Source of the DNA: Mermis nigrescens
Lineage: Eukaryota; Nematoda; Enoplea; Mermithida; Mermithidae
NCBI GenBank assembly: GCA_036768485.1
Contig: JAVLUZ010000513.1
Span: 165,272-229,271 of the forward strand
Length of the DNA stretch: 64,000 nucleotides
Reading direction: 5' to 3'
The position numbers and the translations under genes are program-made. Below the pieces are notes generated by a model. That model had not been told where the DNA came from, did no database searches, and was given only the letters and a program-made list of their open reading frames with translations. Every line of letters starts with the position of its first letter. Positions within the stretch are counted from its first letter, which is position 1. This document shows, in pieces, positions 25,789 to 36,700 of the stretch.

Positions 25789-26924
25789 CCCGTTAGCAAA
25801 GGCAACTCAACGAAACTTTGTAATTTCGTGACCCTGTTCTTCATTCAAAAGACGTTTACTAATTTGCGATGTCTAATGCAGTTATGATTATTGTTAAAAA
25901 ATTTGGTACTCTTATTTAGGTCACTCTCTGTCACCTAACTTCAGAGTACTGTTTTTTCTTTAAAGGCGTATTTGAGACCACACATGCGCATAGAGGTGGT
26001 TGTTGGACTCTCAGAATTCAGGAGGTCTTCCCCTGGTTCAGACGCGTAACGGCTTAAAATTTTAGGGTGGGGTTAGTCGGCCATTTTTTGGAGAGGAGGT
26101 AGAATTCCCTTCAATTTTTTGGCTATAGAAATAGCCTAAGAAAGCAAGTTGTTGCCAAAAATCGCGGTTGTAAGAAAAATTTTAACCTTTCGGAATGAGA
26201 GATCTTCCCATTCCCCCTCTCCCTACAAAATATGGTCAAGAAATGAGTACACGGCGCGAAACGCGAAAATGTGACATTTTTGAGAAAATAAATAGTTAAA
26301 TTGCTAAAAATAGCTCTTTTTCTACTAATTTTTCGAAAATCGCGAATTCTGTTTTGATGGAAAAATTTCCGAGGGATGAAAACCATGCACGGGCAGTAAG
26401 ACAATTCTGGGAGTGGGGTCTGGTCGAATGAAAATTCCGAAAATGCTAAAAATGTTACTAAAATTTGAATTCTGTGGTCTACAGTAGTAATCTGTGCGGG
26501 TTCAGATTCTAGGGGTGTAAAAACCCCGAAACCCCCGCCCCTCTCCTACGCCAACTGTGGTGGAAAGTTCCCGACGCCTCCAAGATCGTGTATGGTGTAA
26601 AGTAGGGAAATATTTGGGATATCACGTTTTTTTCATTAGAAAAGCGCCGGATTTCCGACGAATCGAGTAATCTCGTTTTCAAATTTTAAGATTTTGAATC
26701 GTTGCATATAAGACAAATAGTCAAAATTTCTCTAAGAAATAAGTTGGACCCGTTTAATTGATATTAATTTGTATTCCCTTGAAATTTACTTGTATCAGTG
26801 ACTAAATTTACTTTATTAGTTGATATTATATTTTATTTCTACAGGATATAGTTAAGTTCGGCCGTATTGGATTTTTACTACTTTATTTATTCCATTTGAC
26901 CATGCCTTCCTTTCTATTTTGCTT

Positions 26925-27068
26925 TCTTATCAATTTTGTCGGATTAGTGACACGTTATTTTAGCTGCATCATTCAAGCATTTGTCATCGGTGTACTGCAA
27001 TTGTCGAAGAGTTTGACTGTCTCGCAATGGGCACCAATGCGATCCTGGCGTTTTATTTGATTCCATTT
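26925..27068 (-). pseudogene. Decayed copy of the small Lys-rich ORF
   Basis: The minus strand reads a degenerate version of the 5954-6232 protein: an N-terminal Met-Glu-Ser..., then PLRDSQTLRQLQYTDDKCLN, then DAAK and a stop. The central part is shortened by a deletion. Order and orientation relative to the zinc-finger relic match the intact pair. Confidence 0.65.
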
Positions 27069-27129
27069 TGTTAAATAGCTTATATAAGTATATAAAAATG
27101 ATAAAAAAATAAAGAAAATCGATATTCTG

Positions 27130-27590
27130 GCGTAAAGCAAGTGACCCTACCCAAAATTGGTCGCCCCTCCCCCATCCCCTCTAAGCCAGAAAATTTTTGA
27201 CCCCTTCCCGATTTTTTGGAAAAAATTGAATTTTTTGACCATTTTGGCCAAAAATTGGAGGTCGTTTACATAGGTGGGCAGCACCGAAATTCTGGGGGGG
27301 GTAAAAAATATTTTCAAAGGTCAAAAAATGGTCTAAAAAGTGATCGTATGGCGAAAAAACACCATTTTTCGACGTTTCTCATCGAGCACTATCCAATGGC
27401 ATCAAAAAATCGCTAAAAAGAGCAAAAAAATTTCAAAATTTGAATTCTAGGGGGTATTTCAACTTCTGGGGTGGTGCATACCCCACTCCCAAATCCCCCC
27501 CACGCCCACGTGTGGTCGTTTACCTTTGCTCCCTGAAAATGGCCGGAGGAACCCCACCCGAAATTTCGAGCCGTTGCATGCGCTATTGAT
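27130..27590 (+). mobile_element. Family C element split by a family A insertion
   Basis: The left part carries AAATTGGTCGCCCC, GCCAGAAAATTTTTGACCCC and CCAAAAATTGGAGGTCGTTT. After the family A insert it resumes GTCGTTTACCTTTGCTCCCT and ends near GAGCCGTTGCATGC. Confidence 0.75.
27269..27514 (+). mobile_element. Family A element inside family C
   Basis: 246 bp, CATAGGTGGGCAGCACC to CACGCCCACGTGTG, flanked by perfect GTCGTTTA duplications that belong to the host element. Confidence 0.9.
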
Positions 27591-27814
27591 ATTACTCATC
27601 GTATGCCCGTATGGACCTGTCCTTTTAAGATCATAGGATTATTTCATTACTCCCTAGAATTGAATGACGTCAGAAATGAATTTTCACATTATTTTCTCGT
27701 TTTTCGCAATTTTTTCATGCCAATTTATTGGAGTATAGCTCGATATGAAACGTCGAAAAATGATTTTTTGCCGTCTCGATTCGATCATCAGTTTTTCGGC
27801 ATTTTTTGACTAGT

Positions 27815-27963
27815 CAGGCCCGGTCTTAGGCATGTGCGGAGTGTGCGGCCGCACAGGGCCCCGGGCCCCAAAGGGCCCCCGCCACATGCACTGTACAAAT
27901 GCTTCCAATAAGTACCAAAAAGGTACCTCGAACAGGGCCCCCAAATGCCTAAGACCGGGCCTG
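27815..27963. mobile_element. Intact 149-bp hAT MITE
   Basis: Inverted repeats CAGGCCCGGTCTTAGGCAT and ATGCCTAAGACCGGGCCTG (19 bp, perfect), with perfect 8-bp duplications TGACTAGT at 27807-27814 and 27964-27971. The centre is GC-rich (GGCCGCACAGGGCCCCGGGC) in AT-rich surroundings. It looks recent. Confidence 0.95.
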
Positions 27964-28383
27964 TGACTAGTCAAGCTTTTTTAAGCAAAGTGGCATCAAA
28001 ATCGGATATAAATGCCAAAGACAACGTAAAAAACTTTGATTGCCAAGCATTTTTGCAGAAAATTTTTGATTTTAATCTATTTTTTGGTCTTCATTTTGCC
28101 TATTTTTTAGTAAAATGTCCATTTTCCTTTTCTTGAGGTCTAAATCATAGATGCACAACTTGGCTGATCTAGGAGTCAGCCGGTCTAGGAATCTGAAAGT
28201 TAGCCTTTTGGGCGAAAATGACGTCAGAAACTGGTTAAAATGCAAAAATAGATTGAAAACGTTTCTGGTCAATCCAAGTACATGTACTTTCGAATTTTGA
28301 AGAAATTTTTTGATTTTCGTCCGTTTTTCGACACTCATTTTGTTTCATTTCAAAGTTTCCCATTTTCCAGTCTGGGAGGCTAG

Positions 28384-28808
28384 CAGGCACGTAGTTGGCC
28401 GTCCTATTTTGGGGTGACCGACACCAATTTTTGGGGGGATTACGCCTAAAAAGGCCAAAAATCGGACAAAATAACATTAAAAAAGTCCGATTTTTCTGAA
28501 TATGGGGGGTCGAACTCACACCTGGGCGTGGAGGGTATGCACCCCTCCCCGAGAAACCAAAATACCCCCCCAGAAATCAAAATATCCCCCAGAATTCAAT
28601 TTTTGAAAATTTTTATCATTTTTTTCGCAATATTTTGATGCCAATGGATAGTGCTCGATGAGAAACGTCGAAAAATGGTGTTTTTTCCGCCATATCACCA
28701 TTTTTAAGGCCATTTTTTGACCTTCAAAAAATCTTGCACCCCCCTCCAGAATTTTCTTGCTGCCCACGTATGGTCGAACCCCCTATTCCCTCAGAGATAC
28801 GTGCCTTG
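28384..28808 (+). mobile_element. Family B element split by a family A insertion
   Basis: Begins CAGGCACGTAGTTGGCCGTC, breaks at GGGGGTCGAAC, resumes GGTCGAACCCCCTATTCCCT after the insert, and ends AGAGATACGTGCC. Confidence 0.85.
28517..28772 (-). mobile_element. Family A element inside family B
   Basis: CACACCTGGGCGTGGAGG to CTTGCTGCCCACGTATG. Flanks GTCGAACT and GTCGAACC (7/8) derive from the host element. Confidence 0.9.
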
Positions 28809-28809
28809 A

Positions 28810-30600
28810 AACCAGGTCACCTTGCATGTCTGCCTTAACTTCTTAGATCGTGTGTGGTCGATTTTCGTACAGAATGTCAATCTTATCCTATAAGATAGTT
28901 ATTTTCATCTTTTTATTAGCGTGTACATATTGATGGATTATTATATTCATGTTTACGTCGATTTGCTGATTTGCTCAAATAAAGATTTTTGCCTTCGTTG
29001 TTTTGTTTTGATTGTACTTTTTTGTTAATTTGGATTAAATGTCAAAGGCTTTAAATTGTATTGCAAGCTCCAAATGTTGTTATGTACGAGTATATTGTCA
29101 ATTTTCAAGGAATACGTTACGCTACATTGTTCATAATTTATCGGTGTTTCGGTGAAGGATATGTATGTAAGATTAAAAGGTAAAAGAGATAATAATATCC
29201 GAATTCTAGCCGAGTCGCTTAAGATATTTCAAATCTGACCCATACTTTAATAGCTCTAAAAGTAATCCAATTAGCAAATTAGGGTATCGTTATTCTATTA
29301 ATGATATTCATGAAGATATTTCTAGTGATTTTTACCAAGTAATCAGTGTAATTAATGAGTTTTGACTAAAATAAATATTAATTGAATGAAATTTTATAAA
29401 ATTATAAGTAGAGTTGTATTTTCAATTAAAACTTAAATAACTCGATTCTACTACTCGTTTGAGCGGGCAAAAAATTTTCATATTTTTTCTCATCTACGTA
29501 CTAGAAAACTTTATTAGCTTCTGCTGAATCTTAGATCGCCTTGCTTTGAATTGATTGGATTGAACGAATTTTGAATGTTCCCTTTTTTGGATTACACTTT
29601 CAGGCGGCTTTCGATAGACGTTGCTTTTTTATTTTTCTCGAATAATTATTATGATAAGTGTTTCGAGAATAAGCGCTTTTCAATACCTTTGTGCTACGAT
29701 TACCTTTGTAAATAAATACTTGAAGAATACAAGCCCTTTAAAATAAATATCTATAGAGAAGTTCCTGAAAAAATAGTTTTCAAAGTGTGTACCTCACGTA
29801 CTTTCTTATTAGATAAAAATACTTTTTGTAACAAGATTCATTAAAAATAAACGAAATAAGATAAGGACTAAAAAATAAACGAAATATTAAAAATAAACGT
29901 AATAAGATCGGCGAATCCTCCTGGTATACTAATAAGGATTATATGCTTGTGTGCAGACTCAAACTCGATGGGTTTACATACTTGAATGTAATATAAGCTG
30001 CATTCTGGGAAATTTTTTCGTGATTTTCTGTTGCCGTAGAGTTTGATACAACATCGAATTATAAAAGGTCAGCGACTTAATTTTGGGTCTGCGGTCCAAA
30101 AATGTATGAGGTACAAGGCGTGACGAAAAATGTATTATATTGGGGAAAAGAACACTGTTTTCGACGTTTTTAGCTTACTTTATCCATTATTGAGAAATGA
30201 AAAAAATTTGAAAATTCAATTTTGGGACCTTTCGAATTATTGGGGCACAGTTATTCTATGATGCACATGCGTTATTGTTGTTCATGTCGATTTTGGAATT
30301 TAAATGTGTTGGTTTTGAAATCGATAATTTTTATTCTTATTCACTTGGACGCCTATACATTAAAGGACATGAATCGTTATTATTCATCGTATTTTACCAT
30401 TTTCCCATATCAACAGTCGTAATCATACGTAGCAGCAAGAAAATTCTGGAGGGTCAGGATGGGCAAATTACTAAAAATGTTACTGAAAATAGAATTCTGG
30501 GGTCTACAGTAATCTGGGGGTACAAACCTTCCAAACCTCTTCCCCACGCCCGTAATTGGTCGTAATCGCATTTATTTTCAGGTAGGTACCTATCTGCGCC
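28810..30600. other. Intergenic, no gene seen
   Basis: AT-rich sequence upstream of DTWD1 with only short frames. A fragment near 30423-30560 (CATACGTAGCAGCAAGAAAA, AATTCTGGGGTCTACAGTAA) belongs to a family A relative also seen at about 26395-26560 and 51255-51412. The DTWD1 promoter presumably lies here, but no motif can be assigned. Confidence 0.6.
30571..30581 (+). promoter_or_regulatory. 3' splice site in front of the DTWD1 start codon
   Basis: TTTATTTTCAG ends 31 nt before the DTWD1 ATG. It could end a 5' UTR intron or accept a spliced leader. No paired donor was found upstream, but an element-rich region lies there. Confidence 0.4.
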
Positions 30601-30611
30601 TCAGGAGCATA

Positions 30612-30761
30612 ATGAAAAATCTCAGAGTTTCTGATTTTTCATTCTTGGATACTGTGCCTGAAAGATCGATGTGTCCCGTGTGCAAGTCATCCCGACGATT
30701 TTTCTGTTATGATTGTTGCCTTGTTATGCGACCGCTTATTGATAAGATACCAAAACTAAAA
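30612..30761 (+). CDS. DTWD1: DTWD1 exon 1 (cysteine knuckle)
   Basis: Fifty codons starting at ATG 30612. The exon encodes two CxxC-like pairs (CPVC and CYDCC) and ends ...IPKLK at donor GTACCT (30762). Upstream the frame stays open only back to the TTTTCAG acceptor ending at 30581, so the first in-frame ATG was chosen. Confidence 0.88.
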
Positions 30762-33700
30762 GTACCTACATAGCTTTGGTTTATCTTGTATTATCCCATT
30801 ATTTAACAACTTTTTTGTATACCTACATTATACTCGAATAAGCCTAAGGCACGGTTATTTGTGTATTCGGCAAAGATTTTTTGCGATGTACAAAGACTTT
30901 TGGGGACCGTCCTTGTACATGTACAAAGATTTTTTGGAAGGCAAAAACTGCAAAAAAAGGTTCGAAATTCGCAAAAATTCTCGGCGCTCCGCGCCGAAAT
31001 GAGCAATTGTGTGTTCTATATATCTTTATAATTTCATAAATTGCATTTTGAAAGGAAAAATGCCAAATTTTTTAGCGCTTCGCGCCGTTTTGAGACGATT
31101 ATTACTGATTTTTGTCCTCAGAAACCTAAAAATTGCTAAAATACGTAACCAAAGGTCGAACAACTCTGTTTTTGCCACACTAAAATCGCTACTGTACCAT
31201 ATTATAGTACCCAAAAATTTGTGTGTACGAAATGTACAAAGACTTTTAGGGACCATCTTTGTACATGTACAAACGGACCTTGTACAAAAAAAACACTGGC
31301 CTAGGGTTAAGTTCATTTAACATCTAACTGCGCTTCCGATACATCAATATTGCTTGAATAATAAATCGCGTTAACTTGCTAACGGTGCTTTTTTTGGAAA
31401 AATATACATTTTTGATCATAATTTTTGATCGAATATCGTGTCGCATTTTTATTGATAAATTAAGGTAAATCTGTTGAGGAAGAGCTCAAAACATTGCTCC
31501 TATATTTAACTTGATATAATTATCAAATTTTTTTTATTTTTTGAAAAATTTTTCAAATTTTAACCCGGTGAGCTAATAACCTTATATGCATTATTTTAAT
31601 AATAGCTCCCCGTGAAAATTCATATCGTTAGACATCCGAAAGAGAAAAGCGGCAAAAGTACCGGTGTTCATTGCGGCTGCCTTGCCCCCGACTATGTTAC
31701 GATGTATTGGAAAACGGATTATCCGGATTACAGCTCGATGAACGACAAAGTGCGATTACGTTTATTTGACAAATAAGTAGAGTGTTGTACAAGAATAGCC
31801 AAAATTGAACTCGAATTTGATGAATTCATTTCATCTTAAAAGTGTGGCACAAGATATTTTTTCAAATCTGTATATACAGGATGGTTCAAACAAGTCTATA
31901 CTCCGATGTTACATCATAACATTGGCTAATAAGAGCATATAATTTTAAGACCTGTTGCATAGTTGGATAAAAATTTTATTGTTCAAAATATGTAAACGAT
32001 TTCGATCAGTTTTCGACTTTTTTCATATTGCAGCGGCTTCTTCGCACCTAATTTTGTTATTGTTTAAACCCCACAATTTATACATTATATCTCAATATTC
32101 AGTATACATTTAGGTACCTTTTTTGACAATGTCAATAACATAATTGGTTCATTCTTCAAAACCCGGGAAGTTACTTTTCGTACGTTTATGTGGAACGAAC
32201 CCCAAGATGTCGTTAAAAGGATGATTAAATTGATGACTTTTGATATTTGAATTATATTCGGATAGTACGTAAAAAAAGTCACCCTAGCGCACGAACCGCT
32301 ACGATCCGAATAAAGTTTTTTACGCTGTATTTGCACATTTTTAATTTTCTCATCTTAAAATTTTTTGTTTGATAATTGAAATTTTTTTATCAGCACGGAT
32401 CAAACTGAGAGTTATGTATAATATAAGCATGAAGAAGCTAATTTTATTTCGAAACATAAAACTATCCAGTTGTCAAAGAGTTATTGTGGGAAATTTAGGA
32501 AATTTTTCGGAGTTTTTGCTGAACGTGCGCTAAAAAGCTTTAAACTTGCTATAAACTTTGGCTCAGAAAAGCCTTTTTTCCGTGTAGCACGTTTTGACCA
32601 GAATTTTTATCGACACGAGACTGCTTTAATTACCATGGTGCTAAAAAGATCTCGCTCGTAATGGACAGCTCGATCAGAAACATCGAAATACGGTGTTTTA
32701 CGCGCCTGCAGCATGAATTTTTCGGCACTTTTTTGTACTTTGAAAATTTTAGGAGTCTAGAACTTGGTCGCTGTCCATATACGTACAGTATGCTTCGGAT
32801 CGATTTCTGATATTTTCATTCAAGTTTTTCTTTACTCAAGTCCACTTTTATCGTCGAAATAATTTCGAAGAAGAAGAAGAAAGAAAATTTTATTACTAAT
32901 ACCAACTGTTAAAATACAAAATGACAAGATATATAATAAATGCAATTACGAATTAGAAAAGGGACATGCGAGTCAATGGAATGACAAGTTTTACGCGCGC
33001 CCCACAAGATATCTCGATAAATCAAAGTTTGCTAATCTAGATTTAAATATGTTTAGGTTAGGGGAAGAAACAATGAAGCCAGGAAGATCGTCCCAAACTG
33101 CGATGTATTTGTAAAAGAAATCAAACTTTTCTAAATTAGAATGTACAGTAGGTATAACTAATTTATAGCTTATTTTCTGAGCCCTAAAAAGACTGTATAG
33201 CAATTATTTTTCGGCCAAAATGTCTGTACACCTATCAATTTTTAAGAGCTCAGGGGAGTAATACCATAGGTAGGCGGCACCGAAATTGTGGGGGGTGCAA
33301 GATTTTTCAAAGATCAAAAAATGGCCTTAAAAATGGTGGTATGCACATTTGGGCGTGGGGGAGTTTGGGGGCATACATGCACCCCCAGAAACCAAGATAC
33401 CCCCAGAAATCAAAATACCCTCCCAGAATTTAATTTTTGAAATTTTTTGTTTTTTTCGCAATTTTTGATGCCAATCATACGTGGGCAGCAAGAAAATTCT
33501 GGGAGTGCAAGATTTTTTTGAAGGTCAAAAAATAGCCTTAAAAATGGTGGTATGGCGATAGAAACACCATTTTTCGACGTTTCTCATCAAGCACTATCCA
33601 TTGGCATCAAAAAAATTGCGAAAAAAACGAAAAAAATTTTCAAAAATTGAATTCTGGGGGGGGTATTTGATTTCTAGGGGAGGGGTATTTTGGTTTCTGG

Positions 33701-36700
33701 GAGTGCATACCCCTCCAAACCCCCACGCCCAGGTGTGATGCCAATGGATAGTGCTCGATGAAAAACGTCGAAAAATGGTGTTTTTCACCATATCAGCATG
33801 TTTGAGGCTATGCCTTGACCTTTGAAAAATCTTGCACCCCATCCCGCAGAATTTCGGTGCTTCCCACGTATGGACTGGTATGGCGAAAAAACACCTTTTT
33901 AAGCGTTTCTCATCGAGCACTATCCATTGTCATCAAAAAATTGCGAAAAAAACAGAAAAAATTTCGAAAATTGAATTCTGAGGGGTATTTTAGTTTCAGG
34001 AGTATTTGGGTTTCTTGGGGGTGCAGTGCATCCCCAAACCCCTCCACGCCCAGGTGTGAGTAATACCCTTACTAACCCCCCATGCTCTTGTATGTCCTAA
34101 ATCCTGGGCCTGATTTTTTTCGAGGTAGCTCTCATTTATCCGAAAAGCGACGCTCAATTTTTAAATCCGGCGTCGTGCAAAGAAGACGCTGAGGAAACGC
34201 TGAGATTTTTGCGACAAGTAGAAACTTTCGTTTTTATCGATTGCACGTGGAATCAGACGCACGGCATGCTTAAGGATAGTCGCTTGAGCAACTTGCGCTC
34301 TTTCATGCTCAATTCCTACAAAACGAACTATTGGCGACCGCAGTCCAAACGCAAAACTTCGGATATTCATTTGTCCACCGCCGAAGCGGTTTATCATTTC
34401 TGTTTAGGTGCGTGAAAAATGTGAAAAATAATTTTAAAATATTTTAGGGTAAAAAATTATTATAAAATAGAGCTGTGCCGGGCCGCCTTTTTTGCCGGGG
34501 CCGGGGCCTAGGCCCCGGCGCCGGGGCCAGGGCGGGCCTGGCCGGGGCCAAGTAAAGCGTGCTTTACCGTGTTCATAGTACGACCCTACCCTACCCCTTA
34601 TACCTATGTACATATATATTCTTGCTAGTAGATATGCGCGTCAAGCGTTAATATTTGTTGGGATTACAAGATATAACAGAACATGGGCATTGGGAGGCTT
34701 GGGACGTGGGCGTGGGGGTTAGGGGTATGCATCCCCCCAGAAGTTGGAATACCCGCCCCAGAATTCAATTTTTGAAATTTTTTTGCTTTTTTAGCGATTT
34801 TTTGATGCCAAGGGAGAGTGCTCGACGAGAAACGTCGGAAAATGGTGTTTTTCACCACCACCCCCCAGAAATTTTTTCACACTCCCAAAATTTCGGTGCT
34901 GCCCACCTATGGTCTAGACCCCCAGAATTCACACTCTCCCCCCCCAAAAAAATCCGCTAGACGCCCCAGAAATTGATTTTCAGAATTTTTTGTGTTTCTG
35001 CGATTTTTTGATGCTAATGGATAGCTCTCATTGAGAAACGCAAGAAAACGGTGTTTTTTCGCCCTACCATATATTATCAGGCGCTTTTTGACTTCGAAAA
35101 GTTTTGGAACCCTATAATTTTTGAGCGGCCCATGTATGGATTTAACTCCTCTGACTTGGACGCGTTTTTCAATTAGCTTTACTTCGCACTTTTTTAGGCT
35201 TATTATTCTATTTGTTCTGATAGACGTAGCTGTCTGCTACCAAGCAAGCTGGAAAGCTCGGCTATATGAATTGCAATTCAAAATATGTCAATTTTGATTA
35301 TTAACTAGAAATTTGCACCAACCTGACATAATAGAATAAAGATTTGAATTAGCAAGATGTGTGGTGTTGCTTGAAATTGAGCTTGAAGGTAAATCTGCTC
35401 AAAACATTATCAATTTTCTACATTATAATCAATTATAACACTGGCCCCGGCCCCGGCACAGCTCTATATAAAATATGATGAAATTATCGCGAAGCATGAT
35501 AAACGCTAATACAGCGAAGCGGGGATATGAGGAAGACGATAAGTGCGTAGCAGCTAAATTTCGGGTTGTGGACACACGTGGGCATGAGCATACGTGTACA
35601 GCAAGAAAATTCTGCGGGGGGGGGTGCAAGATTTTTGGAAAGGTCAAAAAATGGCCCTAAAAATGGTGGTATGGCGATAAAAACACCATTTTTCGACGTT
35701 TCTCATCAAGCACTATCCATTGGCATCAAAAAATTGCGAAAAAAAATGAAAAAAATTTCAAAAATTGAATTCTGGGGGGTATTTTGGTTTTTTGGGGTGC
35801 ATACTCCACGCCCAGGTGTGGGCATGAGGGTGGTTTGAGGGTATGCAACCCCTGCATAAGTTCGTATACCCCCAGAAACCAAAAATACCCCTCCCCCAGA
35901 ATTCAATTTTTGAAATTTTTTGGTTTTTTTTCACAATTTTTTGATGCCAATGGATAGTGCTCGATGAGACACGTTGAAAATGGTATTTTTCGCCCTACCA
36001 CCATTTTAAAGACAATTTTTCTGACCTTTGAAAATGTTGCACCCCCAGAATTTAGGTGCTGCTCACCTATGGTTGTGGAGTTCGATGGGACAAAATTGTT
36101 AAAAATAGCAAAAACTTTATTCCGGGACCGATCGATTTTAGGTTAGGTCCGTCAAATTCTAGGAGGTTGCAGTGCAGAGCAGACCCCCTTGCCTAGAGGG
36201 AAAACACCTTCGTGGAATCAGATTTCTTTAAGCTCTCATTCGTTTTAGGGCAAAAAGTTGATCGCTTTAAGATTTTTAGATGCTTTTTGTTGCATTTAAT
36301 TGTTAGAAAGTCGGTTTATAGTCTTTTGAAAATAGCCGACTTCACCACACTGTACCCAGCGGATCCTGATGATGAAATTCTTGACTCTTTCCGTGCTTTT
36401 CAATACCGCAGCGCCTCATAATTTTGGTGCTGGTCGTAATAGAGCGGCACTAAAGTTATGCGGGATGCAAGATTTTTTCAAAAGTCAAAAAATGGCCTTA
36501 AAAATGGTGGTATGCACACCTGGGCGTGGGGGGTATGCACCCCCAGAAACCAAAATACCCCCCCAGAAATCAAAATACCCCCCAGAATTCAATTTTTGAA
36601 AATTTTTTTCGGTTTTTTCGCAATTTTTTGATGCCAATGGATAGAGCTTGATGAGAAACGTCGAAAAATGGTGTTTTTATCGCCCTACCACCATTTTTAA

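Larger units (their letters stand above)
33267..34058 (+). mobile_element. Family A outer copy of a three-level nest
   Basis: CATAGGTAGGCGGCACC to CCTCCACGCCCAGGTGTG, flanked by perfect AGTAATAC. Interrupted after AAATGGTGGTATG by 33344-33872. Lies in DTWD1 intron 2. Confidence 0.9.
33175..34095 (+). mobile_element. Family J fragment hosting a nested stack
   Basis: GACTGTATAGCAATTATTTTTCGGCCAAAATG...CAGGGGAGTAATAC on the left resumes as AGTAATACCC...CCCCCCATGCTCTTGTATG after 34058. It matches the right end of 54818-55136. The interruption is the three-level family A composite. Confidence 0.75.
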
